The translations under genes and the position numbers were made by a program. Shown here in pieces: positions 55,020-63,226 of a DNA stretch of 64,000 nt. Each line of letters begins with the position of its first letter. The stretch's first letter is position 1. Origin of the DNA: Fodinibacter sp963800505 (GTDB lineage Bacteria > Actinomycetota > Actinomycetes > Actinomycetales > Dermatophilaceae); NCBI GenBank assembly GCA_963800505.1, contig CAWDBL010000007.1, positions 124,001-188,000 on the forward strand. Reading direction: 5' to 3'. A model generated the notes under the pieces. The model saw only the letters and a list, made by a program, of their open reading frames with translations. It was not told where the DNA came from and did not search any database.

Positions 55020-55643
55020 TCATGCACCCTTGGTTGCAGTGCACAAGAACACGCCGAACTCCCGGTCGCCCTTGAGGATGGTCGTGGCATCCACGAAGCT
55101 GACCTCGGCGAATCCGGCATCAGCCAGGTGCCCGGCGAGGCGATGTCTGTCGAATCCGTGGTGCCCGCCGAAGTCGACCTCCTCGGCGTGGTACGCACCG
55201 TCGAGATCCTCGTCCAGGTCGGCGATCGCGAGCTGATCACCGTTGCGCAGGAGCCCCGCCACTGACCGGAGCAGCCCATCCAGGTCCTGGACGTGGTGCA
55301 GCGCCATGGAGCTCCACGCCACGTCGAAGGCGCCGTCGACCGGGTCCATCGTGAGGTCTGCCTGGACAGCGCGCAGTCGGTCGTCGAGTCGAGCCGCCTC
55401 GATCCGCTCGCGCGCTACCTGCACCATTCCGGCAGACGGGTCGGTCAGGACAACGGAGCCGACCCTGTCAGAGAGCAAGATGCTCAGGCGACCCGTGCCA
55501 CAACCGATGTCGAGCGCACGCATCCCGGGGTCGAGGCGAACGGCCTGCACGATGGCTTGGGCCACAACGGCCTGCCGCTCCTCGTGGCGAGGGTCGTCGT
55601 CCCACGTCGCGGCCTTCTCGTCGAAGCGCTGGTGTTCGTGCAT
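55020..55643 (-). CDS. Class I SAM-dependent methyltransferase (UbiE/COQ5-like)
   Basis: A 207-residue methyltransferase. The start HEHQRFDEKAATWDDDP is typical of small UbiE-like enzymes. Motif I is MRALDIGCGTGRLSILL (about 40-56); VLTDPSAGM and MALHHVQDLDGLL follow. ATG 55643 is the first start before the domain. It lies 112 bp downstream of the secreted propeller gene on the same strand. The substrate is unknown. Confidence 0.85.
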   Translation of the reverse strand: MHEHQRFDEKAATWDDDPRHEERQAVVAQAIVQAVRLDPGMRALDIGCGTGRLSILLSDRVGSVVLTDPSAGMVQVARERIEAARLDDRLRAVQADLTMDPVDGAFDVAWSSMALHHVQDLDGLLRSVAGLLRNGDQLAIADLDEDLDGAYHAEEVDFGGHHGFDRHRLAGHLADAGFAEVSFVDATTILKGDREFGVFLCTATKGA

Positions 55644-55755
55644 GCCTGCGACCCTAGTCGCGCCCTCATCGACCAAGACCGCCACCGCGCTCTGGCTGGC
55701 CCCGCTGCTTCGGCACCAGTGACCGGTTCGGGGGGTGTACCCGATCGGCTCGTCC

Positions 55756-56793
55756 TCAGCGGCGGACACCCCAGGTGGGTCGGTAGTCGAAGTTGGTCGA
55801 GGTGGAGATCTTGCGCCGGTCCGTGCCTGGGTAGCGCATGGTCCAGATCTCGGCGTTTGGCTCGTCCGGGCCGGCACGGTCGGTGAACACCAGGCTGGTG
55901 CCGTCGGGTGACCACTGAGGGTTGGCGTTGCGCCGGCCGGTGGCGCCGTTGTCGGTGAGCCAGCGGATGCTCGCTGTGCACGCCTGCAGGCTGGGGCAGG
56001 TCGCCGGGACGGTGCCGATGTCGACGTACGAGGTCTCCGGGCCGCCGCGGGCGTAGCTGTCGAAGACCAGCAGGTCCTTGGTGGGGCCACGACGGGCGGT
56101 GGACAGGTCGTTGACGTCGGCGCTGAGGTCCCAGGGGGTGAGCTGCTGCTCGTTGGTGCCGTCCGGCCGCATCCGGAACAGGGCACTCTTCAGGTCGGCG
56201 TTGCGGCGGCGCAGGAAGGTCAGGTAGCTGCCATCCGGGGCGCGGCGGGCCCACAGGTCCTCGTAGACCCCGTCGATCCCCGGCCGGGACAGGCGGCGCA
56301 CGTGCGTGCCGTCGCGGCGCGAGGTCCACAACACGGCGGATGCCGCGCTGTCGTTCGGCGGCCCGAACGGCGCATCGACCAGGGCGAAGGACACGCGTGC
56401 GCCGGTCAGCCAGGTGGGGCCGATCGCGGCCACGCACGGATCCGAGCAGCCGACGTCGACCTCGTGGTCCTGGCGCCCGTCGGGCCGGACCAGTCGCACG
56501 CTCCCTGAGTCGGCGTTGTCGTGTTCGTACGCCACCCATAAACCGTCGGGGGAGATCTGGGCATCGACGTCACCGGTGTCGGCAAGCTCGGGCGTGAGCA
56601 CTCTCTGGTGGCTGCCGTCAGCGTGGGCGACCATGAGGTGCTCCGAACCGGAGGCCTCCCTCGTGGTCCACACGATGATGCCCTCGGTCGAGGGCCGGTT
56701 CCGATGGTGGTCCCGGGCAGAGGCCTGAGGTGCGACGAGGGTGCTGCAGGCCAGGGCGGCGACAGCCGACAGGGCGATGGTCTTGCTGTTCAT
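55756..56793 (-). CDS. Secreted TolB/PD40-like beta-propeller protein
   Basis: A 345-residue protein with a clear signal peptide (residues 1-26, cleaved after ASA of PQASARD). The mature part has repeated beta-propeller units of the PD40 type, for example DAQISPDGLWVAYEHD and NPQWSPDGTSLVFTDR. Two Cys pairs (CSDPC and CPSLQAC) may be disulfides. Such domains bind proteins or ligands outside the membrane. The start follows GAAGGAG, 27 bp after the small secreted protein gene, so the two are one transcript. Confidence 0.8.
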   Translation of the reverse strand: MNSKTIALSAVAALACSTLVAPQASARDHHRNRPSTEGIIVWTTREASGSEHLMVAHADGSHQRVLTPELADTGDVDAQISPDGLWVAYEHDNADSGSVRLVRPDGRQDHEVDVGCSDPCVAAIGPTWLTGARVSFALVDAPFGPPNDSAASAVLWTSRRDGTHVRRLSRPGIDGVYEDLWARRAPDGSYLTFLRRRNADLKSALFRMRPDGTNEQQLTPWDLSADVNDLSTARRGPTKDLLVFDSYARGGPETSYVDIGTVPATCPSLQACTASIRWLTDNGATGRRNANPQWSPDGTSLVFTDRAGPDEPNAEIWTMRYPGTDRRKISTSTNFDYRPTWGVRR

Positions 56794-56820
56794 GTGCGGG
56801 TCTCCTTCACACGGACCGAG

Positions 56821-57120
56821 TCAGCTGGTCGTCGAGTACCGCAGGTCCCACACCCGAACGTCACCCGGCAGGATCCGCGAGGCGAGCCCGGCATCTGCGT
56901 GAGCCGTCTCCCAGACGCGCAGGTCTCCGGGGCTGACGTCTGCGGGGGCGGTGGCCGTGGTCGACGGGTTGACGCCGGCGGTCGGCGATGGAAGTGCGAC
57001 GGTCGACCGGGTGCCAGGCGGACCGGCTGTCGCAGTGCCGGCACCGATGGCGAGCAGGCCGCCGGCAAGGGCCGCCGAGGCGACCAGGGACGTGGTGACG
57101 CGGGTCGAGGTGAGCCTCAT
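56821..57120 (-). CDS. Small secreted protein, candidate SARP target
   Basis: A 99-residue protein with an N-terminal signal peptide (residues 1-32, ending GTATAG) and a short mature chain of about 65 residues, Thr/Ser/Pro-rich at first. The end contains an internal repeat: SPGDLRVWET and LPGDVRVWDL. There is no Cys and no known domain. ATG 57120 has GGAGG six bases upstream. The gene is preceded by a 13-bp hairpin and an array of 11-bp-spaced heptamers, and is followed at 27 bp by the secreted propeller gene. I cannot name its function. Confidence 0.7.
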   Translation of the reverse strand: MRLTSTRVTTSLVASAALAGGLLAIGAGTATAGPPGTRSTVALPSPTAGVNPSTTATAPADVSPGDLRVWETAHADAGLASRILPGDVRVWDLRYSTTS

Positions 57121-57136
57121 GATGATCCTCCGTGGT

Positions 57137-57167
57137 GGTCCCGGCCGCCGGCGTGGCGGCCGGGACC
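57137..57167 (-). terminator. 13-bp perfect hairpin before the small secreted protein gene
   Basis: GGTCCCGGCCGCC (57137-57149) pairs perfectly with 57155-57167 around a five-base loop. It follows the regulator gene by about 119 bp and ends just before the ribosome site of the secreted protein gene. It may terminate the regulator transcript, or control translation of the next gene if transcription starts upstream of it. Confidence 0.6.
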
Positions 57168-57182
57168 AACGTTCGGGGACCG

Positions 57183-57243
57183 GGGTCGCGACCCGGTCGC
57201 CGGAGGGTCTTCGCCGGTCGCGAAGCGGTCGCGGTCCGGTCGC
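57183..57243. promoter_or_regulatory. Array of six heptamer direct repeats, candidate SARP operator (secreted protein promoter)
   Basis: Heptamers begin at 57183 (GGGTCGC), 57194 (CGGTCGC), 57205 (GGGTCTT), 57215, 57226 and 57237 (each CGGTCGC). Spacing is 11, 11, 10, 11 and 11 bp, so they lie on one face of the helix, as in AfsR/ActII-ORF4 operators. On the minus strand the last repeat is eight bp from GAACGT, a possible weak -10. The target would be the gene at 57120-56821. Confidence 0.75.
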
Positions 57244-57285
57244 GCAGGAGAGCGGTCCCGCCGCGGAGCAGCCCGGTCGAGACGG

Positions 57286-60200
57286 TCAGCGGACGTCAGG
57301 GCACGTGGGGCGCACAGGTCCACCGGGCAGGATCACGGCGGACTCCGCGGCGGTGAGGTTGCGTCCGGCGGCCCGGCAGGCCGCGCTCACCCAGTCGCTG
57401 GGGGACGTCGAGACCTGCACGACGTGGTGGTCCTCGAAGAACGCGCGCAGCGCCTGGCCGTCCGCCGAGAAGGTGAGCCACCCTGCTCCGCGTTCCTTCG
57501 TGATCGGCTGTCCGTACGGTCGCCACGTGTGTGTGTCCCACAGCATGACGTCGCCGTCGTCGCCCATGCTGGCGAGCACGCGTCCGTCCGGGCTGACCTC
57601 CAGGTCCCTGACCCCGCCACCGGCGATGTGCCGTCGCGGTGTGACTTCGGTGAGGTCGGCGGCGGACAGCACGTGCAGCCAACCCGTGGTCGTCGCCGTG
57701 ACCACGAAGGTGGAGTCCGCCGACCAGGCGACGGTCTGGTCGGCGCCGTCGTCCTGCACGGCGACCGCGGCGCGTCGGTGGATCCTGCCCGTGCGGAGGT
57801 CGACGACGACCACCTCCCCGTCGCGGGCCAGGGCGACCCACCTCCCGTCCGGCGACGCCTCCGCGCCGTTGGCGCCGGACTGTCTGGGGATCTCCGCCAT
57901 CGGCACCGGCTCGCCTACCACGCGGGCCTGCGCCAGGTCGACGACGGCGTAGCCCTTGGCGCCGTTGACCACTGCACGGCGGCTGTCGGGGGTGACGGCG
58001 ATCCCGTACGCCGGGAAGGGCAGCTCGACCACGGCTCGCTGCTGCCGGGTCAGGGCGTCGAAGATCACGAGGGCCCCGTGGTCGGTGAGCCACGGCACCG
58101 ACATCTGCCCGACGGGGCTGGAGAGGTAACCCAGGATGCCGACGACGGCGGTGCCGCCGTCGGGAGCCATGGCGACCGTCTCGACCTGGTGCTGGGCACC
58201 CTCGGCCCAGCCGTCGACCCGGTCCCCGAGGTCGTCGACGAGCTGCCCGAGGTTCCGACCGGTGGCCGTGTCCGACACGAAGGCCGTGTTCGACTCCTGC
58301 TCGGACTGGTCCACGGAGACCGCGCGATGGGCGGCCACGCTCGAGGAGCCCTGGATGGGTTCGGTGTCGGACGGTCCCTCGGTGACGGGAGTCCTGGTAC
58401 CGGAGAGGTCGAACGCCACGCTGGTGCCGTCCTGACCGGCGGTCCAGACCAGGTCACCCTTCGCACCCGCGAAGACCAGGCCGTCGACCGGGCCGCTGTG
58501 CCCCGGCATGGTGCGTTGCAGGGCCATGCTGCTCGGGTCGAGGACCAGCACTCCGTTGTCGACCCCGACCGCGGCCTTCGTGCCATCCGGGCTCCAGGCG
58601 CCGGTCTCCACCTGCTCGGCCACCTCGACCGTCCTGGTGAGGTCCTTCAGGCTGTGGCCGTCGACGACGCGCAGGTCCGTCCCGACCGCCGTCTGGCGGC
58701 CGACGAGCACGCGGGAGGCATCGGGTGAGACGGCCAGCACCAGGCCGTCCAGCCGGGCGGTCCCTCGTTCCGGGTGCGCCGGGTCGACAACGAGACCGTC
58801 GTCGCGCCCGCCCAGGCCGTCACGGCTGACCTTGCCGTCCGGCCACACCTTGAGGAACACGGTGTGGAACCGCTGTGGCCACGGGACCGCCGACAGCACC
58901 CGGCCGGTCGCCGGGTCCAGAGTGAACACGTGAGAGCGGGTGACGACCACGAAGCGGCCGTCGGCCCGGAAGCCTCCCCCGATGACGTCGCCCGTCGCAC
59001 CGGGCGCCGCGGCCACCAGGTCCGCCTCATGCACCTGCCACTCGACCCGACCCGTGGCCGTGCCGAACCGGACGACCCCCCAAGCCCCTTCCCCCATATC
59101 GACGACAAGGACCCCCTGGCCGTCCGGAGTGGCCGAGACGGAGGCGATGAACCCCGGTGCGGGCAGGTCCGCTGTCCAGCCGACCTGACCCGTCTGCGCG
59201 TTCACGGCACCGACCCGGTTTCCGTTGAACCCGAGCAACACGGCGGCGCCGTCCGGACCGGTGGCGATGCGCACGGCCTGCTGCGGAGTGCGGAGCCGAT
59301 GGACCACGCGCGGCTGGCGGGCCAGCAGGGTCAGCAGGGCGCCGTAGGTCTCGGGGCTCTGCTCGAGCCTGGTGCCCTCGACGGCGGCGAGCAGCGCGAG
59401 GTCGGGCTGCTCGATGCTGAGCGCGGTCGCCGCCAGTCGTTGTGCATCGGCGGACACGGATGCCGCGCGAGCCTCCTGCCGCGAACGCCAGGCCAGCGTC
59501 CCCGCGACGAGGGCCAGGACGAGGACGCCGGCGATGCCGACGAGGAGCCGGCGCAGCCGCCGGTTCTGCCGCGCCGTGGTGGCGGCCCGTTCCTCGGCGT
59601 CGCGCCGAACGGCGTCGACGGCATCCCTGCTGGCGGCGAGGAAGTCCCTCTCGGTGCTGGTCAGCTCCTCGGGCCGCGACTCCTCCACCTCGAGGCCCGA
59701 GGCGAGCCGCGTTCCCGCCCACAGCGCCGAGGCGTCGCGGCCGTCGTCGTCCCACTCGGAAGCCGCGACGGCCAGTCGCCGCTGCACGGCACGCCCCGCC
59801 GCGTCCTCCTCGAGCCAGCTCCGAAGCCTCGGCCACTCCCGGAAAAGAGCCTCGTGGGCGACCTCGACCGACCCCTTGGACACGGTGAGCAGGCGGGCCC
59901 GGGCCAGGTCCTCGACGACACCTCGGATCGAATCTTGGGGGAGGGCCTCGAGCTCGGTCAGGGGGACGCGGCGGCGGGTGACGCCTGCGCCGTCGCCGGG
60001 GCCGGTCAGCCGCAGCAGCAGGATGCGGGCGCTGCTGCGCTGGGCCGGCGGCAGCGCGGCGTACGCCTCCTCGGCGAGGGTGCTGATGGCGCCGCTCAGT
60101 CCGCCGAGCGCGACGTAGGCCGAGTAGGTGAGCACACCGGCATCCCGGCGCTCCCACAGCTGGGTCATCGCGGTGGAGAGCAGGGGGAGCAGGCCGGGCT

Positions 60201-62286
60201 CCTGGCCCGCGTCGCTGACGAGCGTGTCGGCGAGGCCGTCCTCGAGGGTGAGCCCGCCCATCGCCGCCGGACGCTCGACGGCGCGGCGGATCTCCGCGGG
60301 GGTCATCGGGCCGAGGAACACCGTGCCGTCGGCGAGCAGCGCTCGGAACGCCTCGTGCTCGGCGGCCTCGCCCAGGAAGTCGGCGCGCGCCCCGACGACG
60401 ACCGTGACGGGGGAGCGGGGGTCGGTGGCGAGCTCGCTGAGGGTGTCGAGGAACTGGCGACGCTCCGCGGGGTCGGAACAGACCGTCCAGACCTCCTCGA
60501 ACTGGTCGACGACGACGAGCAGCCGGCCGCTGTCGTCGTCGACCCGGCTGACCAGGCCGGTGAGCACGTCCACGTCGTCGCGCGAGGCCTGCCCGAGCGC
60601 TCCCCGCGCGAGCTCGGCCATCGGGTGCGGACCGGGCCGGAGCACGACGACCGGCCACGAGGCGCTGCCGGGCAGCACGTCCCGGCGCAGGGCGGCGAGC
60701 AGGCCGGCCCGCAGCGCGGAGGACTTCCCAGAACCGGAGGCGCCGACGAGGGCGAGCAGCCTGGTGCCGGCGAGCCGGGCGACCAGCTCGGCGACGAGGC
60801 GTTCGCGGCCGGCGTACCACCGGGAGTCCTCGACGTCGTAGGCGGCCAGGCCGCGCCACGGGCACGTGGCGGGGTCGGCCGGCTCGAGCACCGTCGCCGT
60901 GTCCTGCAGCACGGCGACGTTGTCCGCGAGCTCGGCTCGCGCGCTGGCGAGCCGCGACGTCGAGGCACCGGTGGCCGCGGCGGCCACCTCGACCCGGCGC
61001 ATGGCGCGCTCCCGCGCCGCGTCGACCGCCGCGTCGTGCACGGCCCCCGGCCAGCCGCCCGAGCGGCGTTCGACCTCCTCGGTCACGAGGTCGACGATGT
61101 CCGGGGACACGTAGTCGGCCACGATCTCGCGCACGTGCGGTGTGTCGAGGGGCGCCAGGTCGATGACCTCGGCCGCGCCGTCGACCTCGGCCAGGTGGCC
61201 GGTGAGCTGCAGCACGAGCGTCGCCCCTCCGGTGGCGGGGGCATGGTCGGCGACGAGCAGTGTGGCACTGCCGTTCACGGGCGGGGCGGATGATGCCGAG
61301 GTGAGCGGCCCGGAATACCTCACCTCGGCACCCTCCCGCGCGACCTCCGCGGCGAACGCGGCCGCCAGCGCGCTTCCGCCGGCCCCCACCGGCCCACGGA
61401 CGACGATGGTGGAGGGGCGCCCGCGCACCGCTCGCTGCCACGCGTCGCGCAGCCGCTGCAGCTCGCCGTCGCGCCCGACGAGGGCGCGGGCCGGTCGCAG
61501 CTCGGCCGGGAGGGTCGAGCGGGCGGTGGGTTGGCCGAGCGTCGGGTCGTGCGCCAGCACCCGGGCGTGCACGGAGCGCAGGCCGGTGCCGGGGTCGACG
61601 CCCAGCTCGTCGGCCAGCAGCGCGCGGGCCCGCTCGTAGGCGCCGAGCGCATCACCCTGCCGTCCGCTGCGGTAGAGCGCCGTCACGAGCATCTCCCACA
61701 GCCGCTCCCGGTGCGGGTGGTCCCCGACCAGCTGCTCGAGCTCGGGGACGCACTCGGCGGCGTGCCCCAGCGCGAGGTCAGCGGCGACGCGGTCCTCGGC
61801 CACCGCCAGCCGCAGCTCCTCGAGCCGGCGCGCCTCGGCGTGGGCGAAGTCGGCGTCGAACCCCGCGTACGCGGGGCCGCGCCAGAGGGCCAGGGCCTCG
61901 ACGAGGGTGCGGGCCGCGCTGTCGGGGCGGCCGTCGGCGAGGGCCTGCTGGCCGATCCTGGCCAGCCGCGCGAACCGTTCGGCGTCGACCTGGCCGGGGT
62001 CCACGGCCAGGCGGTACCCGGGCCCCTCGGTGAGCAGCAGTGCCGGGGCCCCGGAGCGGTGCGGCTCGAGCGCGTTGCGCAGCCGCAGCACGAAGGTCTG
62101 CAACGACTTCGCCGCGCTGGCCGGTGGGTCGTCGGCCCAGAGCGTGTCGATCAGCTCGCTGGTCGTGACCAGCCGCCCCGAGGCCGCGACGAGCCGGGCG
62201 AGGAGCAGTCGCTCCTTGCCTCCCCGGATCTCGACAGCGCCGTTGATGTCCTCGACACGCAGAGGACCAAGGACCGAGAAGTCCAC
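57286..62286 (-). CDS. SARP/AfsR-type regulator with BTAD, nSTAND1 ATPase, membrane segment and beta-propeller
   Basis: A 1,666-residue protein. Order: OmpR-type winged helix (about 1-95, FSVLGPLRVEDINGAVEIRGG), BTAD helical repeats (about 100-245), a P-loop-like domain with a degenerate Walker A GPVGAGGSA lacking Lys (about 298-306), and an nSTAND1 domain opening CPWRGLAAYDVEDSRWYAGRE with Walker A GASGSGKSS (about 515-523) and Walker B LLVVVDQFEE (about 591-600). One membrane segment follows (about 905-930), then WD40-like repeats to the end. It should be a transcription activator sensing a signal by its propeller. I start it at GTG 62286, where family members begin; ATG 62322 would add 12 residues. 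Repeats at 62402-62443 suggest autoregulation. Confidence 0.88.
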   Translation of the reverse strand: MDFSVLGPLRVEDINGAVEIRGGKERLLLARLVAASGRLVTTSELIDTLWADDPPASAAKSLQTFVLRLRNALEPHRSGAPALLLTEGPGYRLAVDPGQVDAERFARLARIGQQALADGRPDSAARTLVEALALWRGPAYAGFDADFAHAEARRLEELRLAVAEDRVAADLALGHAAECVPELEQLVGDHPHRERLWEMLVTALYRSGRQGDALGAYERARALLADELGVDPGTGLRSVHARVLAHDPTLGQPTARSTLPAELRPARALVGRDGELQRLRDAWQRAVRGRPSTIVVRGPVGAGGSALAAAFAAEVAREGAEVRYSGPLTSASSAPPVNGSATLLVADHAPATGGATLVLQLTGHLAEVDGAAEVIDLAPLDTPHVREIVADYVSPDIVDLVTEEVERRSGGWPGAVHDAAVDAARERAMRRVEVAAAATGASTSRLASARAELADNVAVLQDTATVLEPADPATCPWRGLAAYDVEDSRWYAGRERLVAELVARLAGTRLLALVGASGSGKSSALRAGLLAALRRDVLPGSASWPVVVLRPGPHPMAELARGALGQASRDDVDVLTGLVSRVDDDSGRLLVVVDQFEEVWTVCSDPAERRQFLDTLSELATDPRSPVTVVVGARADFLGEAAEHEAFRALLADGTVFLGPMTPAEIRRAVERPAAMGGLTLEDGLADTLVSDAGQEPGLLPLLSTAMTQLWERRDAGVLTYSAYVALGGLSGAISTLAEEAYAALPPAQRSSARILLLRLTGPGDGAGVTRRRVPLTELEALPQDSIRGVVEDLARARLLTVSKGSVEVAHEALFREWPRLRSWLEEDAAGRAVQRRLAVAASEWDDDGRDASALWAGTRLASGLEVEESRPEELTSTERDFLAASRDAVDAVRRDAEERAATTARQNRRLRRLLVGIAGVLVLALVAGTLAWRSRQEARAASVSADAQRLAATALSIEQPDLALLAAVEGTRLEQSPETYGALLTLLARQPRVVHRLRTPQQAVRIATGPDGAAVLLGFNGNRVGAVNAQTGQVGWTADLPAPGFIASVSATPDGQGVLVVDMGEGAWGVVRFGTATGRVEWQVHEADLVAAAPGATGDVIGGGFRADGRFVVVTRSHVFTLDPATGRVLSAVPWPQRFHTVFLKVWPDGKVSRDGLGGRDDGLVVDPAHPERGTARLDGLVLAVSPDASRVLVGRQTAVGTDLRVVDGHSLKDLTRTVEVAEQVETGAWSPDGTKAAVGVDNGVLVLDPSSMALQRTMPGHSGPVDGLVFAGAKGDLVWTAGQDGTSVAFDLSGTRTPVTEGPSDTEPIQGSSSVAAHRAVSVDQSEQESNTAFVSDTATGRNLGQLVDDLGDRVDGWAEGAQHQVETVAMAPDGGTAVVGILGYLSSPVGQMSVPWLTDHGALVIFDALTRQQRAVVELPFPAYGIAVTPDSRRAVVNGAKGYAVVDLAQARVVGEPVPMAEIPRQSGANGAEASPDGRWVALARDGEVVVVDLRTGRIHRRAAVAVQDDGADQTVAWSADSTFVVTATTTGWLHVLSAADLTEVTPRRHIAGGGVRDLEVSPDGRVLASMGDDGDVMLWDTHTWRPYGQPITKERGAGWLTFSADGQALRAFFEDHHVVQVSTSPSDWVSAACRAAGRNLTAAESAVILPGGPVRPTCPDVR

Positions 62287-62401
62287 GGCCTCACAGTAGA
62301 GGAGGTGCTCCACGAGGGACATGCCTTTCCACGGTGGACCGTCCGGCGGCGAGGACCTCGGAGGCGCTCCTCGCGTCGGTGACCGCTGGACTACTCGGGC
62401 A

Positions 62402-62443
62402 CGGTCGCACGGCGCGGTCGCGTCATGGTCGCGAACCAGTCGC
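62402..62443. promoter_or_regulatory. Heptamer direct repeats upstream of the SARP regulator
   Basis: Heptamers begin at 62402 and 62415 (CGGTCGC), 62426 (TGGTCGC) and 62437 (CAGTCGC), spaced 13, 11 and 11 bp. They match the motif found upstream of the secreted protein gene. On the minus strand TAGTCC lies eight bp beyond the last repeat, the expected position of a -10 in SARP promoters. They imply autoregulation of the gene that begins at 62286. Confidence 0.65.
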
Positions 62444-62547
62444 GGGGGCCCAGGGGCGGGCGTGCCAGGAGCTCTCCCGCATGCTCCGCCGTCGCGGAGG
62501 TGGCAGACGCACCTTCTTCAGGCCACCCGATGCGGTGATGCCGCTTC

Positions 62548-62599
62548 GAGGGAGGGCTCACGCACCCGTGAGAGAGGGAGGGCTCACGCACCCGTGAGA
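62548..62599. repeat. 26-bp tandem repeat, two copies, each forming a hairpin
   Basis: Two identical 26-bp units (62548-62573 and 62574-62599) each contain CTCACG-CACC-CGTGAG, a six-bp stem. They lie at the 3' end of the small minus-strand gene; the second unit overlaps its stop. Together they probably act as a terminator upstream of the regulator promoter. Confidence 0.75.
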
Positions 62600-62859
62600 G
62601 AAAGGTGGGGCACCTCGTCCCTGGCCGTCTCGTGGCGGTGGGCGTCAGCCAGCTGGTCGGCGTCGCGTTCGGGCACGAAGCCGGAGTCCCGGTGGCAGTC
62701 GTGACAGACGGCCACGGCACGCCGTCCGAGGTTCACGACCTCGACCCGGTGGGGGTGGCATGGCTCTTCGCCTTCGTGGTCGTGATCGCGTCGATGGACC
62801 GCGTCGACGGTGCAGGCGGCCACCTGGTCGTTGGACTGCACGTGTGTCGGGTCGAGCAT
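62584..62859 (-). CDS. Small Cys/His-rich protein, probable zinc binder
   Basis: A 91-residue protein with HRVEVVNLGRRAVAVCHDCHRDSGFVPERDAD, in which Cys-x2-Cys flanked by His suggests a metal site. Proteins with VEVVNLGRxAVAVCHDCxxDSGF occur as short hypotheticals in actinobacteria. ATG 62859 is preferred over an ATG eight codons upstream because GGAAAGG lies nine bases before it. The function is unknown. Confidence 0.6.
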   Translation of the reverse strand: MLDPTHVQSNDQVAACTVDAVHRRDHDHEGEEPCHPHRVEVVNLGRRAVAVCHDCHRDSGFVPERDADQLADAHRHETARDEVPHLSLTGA

Positions 62860-62904
62860 GTGGGCTGGCCTTTCCGGGGTCATGTCGGTCTGTGTGTGGA
62901 ACCG

Positions 62905-63138
62905 TCAGCTGGGTCGAGCTGAACTTCCGTTCTTCCCAGAGTCCCAAGGCAAGGTGACGGCCTGACTGCCGAACTGTTGCAGTTCGGTGATGAACCGGCC
63001 CAGCCGTGGGTCAACGGTGATGACGTCGATGCACAGGCTCGCGCCGCCGCTGTAGGGCAGTGCCCGCAGCCGGGTGGGCTCGACGCCCGCCGATCGCATC
63101 GCCTCGGCGAGGGCCGCCGCCATTGGGGACGGACCCAC
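62905..63138 (-). CDS. Hypothetical short ORF, possibly a gene remnant
   Basis: A 77-residue ORF that reads like protein in its middle (GGASLCIDVITVDPRLGRFITELQQFG). No ribosome site is visible for GTG 63138 or ATG 63123, and a stop codon lies a few codons upstream. It may be the tail of a decayed gene. I recognise no domain. The coding call is weak. Confidence 0.35.
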   Translation of the reverse strand: MGPSPMAAALAEAMRSAGVEPTRLRALPYSGGASLCIDVITVDPRLGRFITELQQFGSQAVTLPWDSGKNGSSARPS

Positions 63139-63226
63139 GCGAAGGTGGAATCACGTCGGCTTGCTCGGCGCACAGTTCAAGCAGCAGTAGCTCGCGGCAA
63201 GGAACCGTTCGGCGGACAGTCCCTGT

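Noticed and set aside
57286..62286. nSTAND1/propeller protein as an antiphage defence protein of the Avs type
   Set aside because: The N-terminus is a SARP DNA-binding and BTAD region, not a nuclease or other effector, and SARP-type operators lie nearby, so a transcription regulator fits better.
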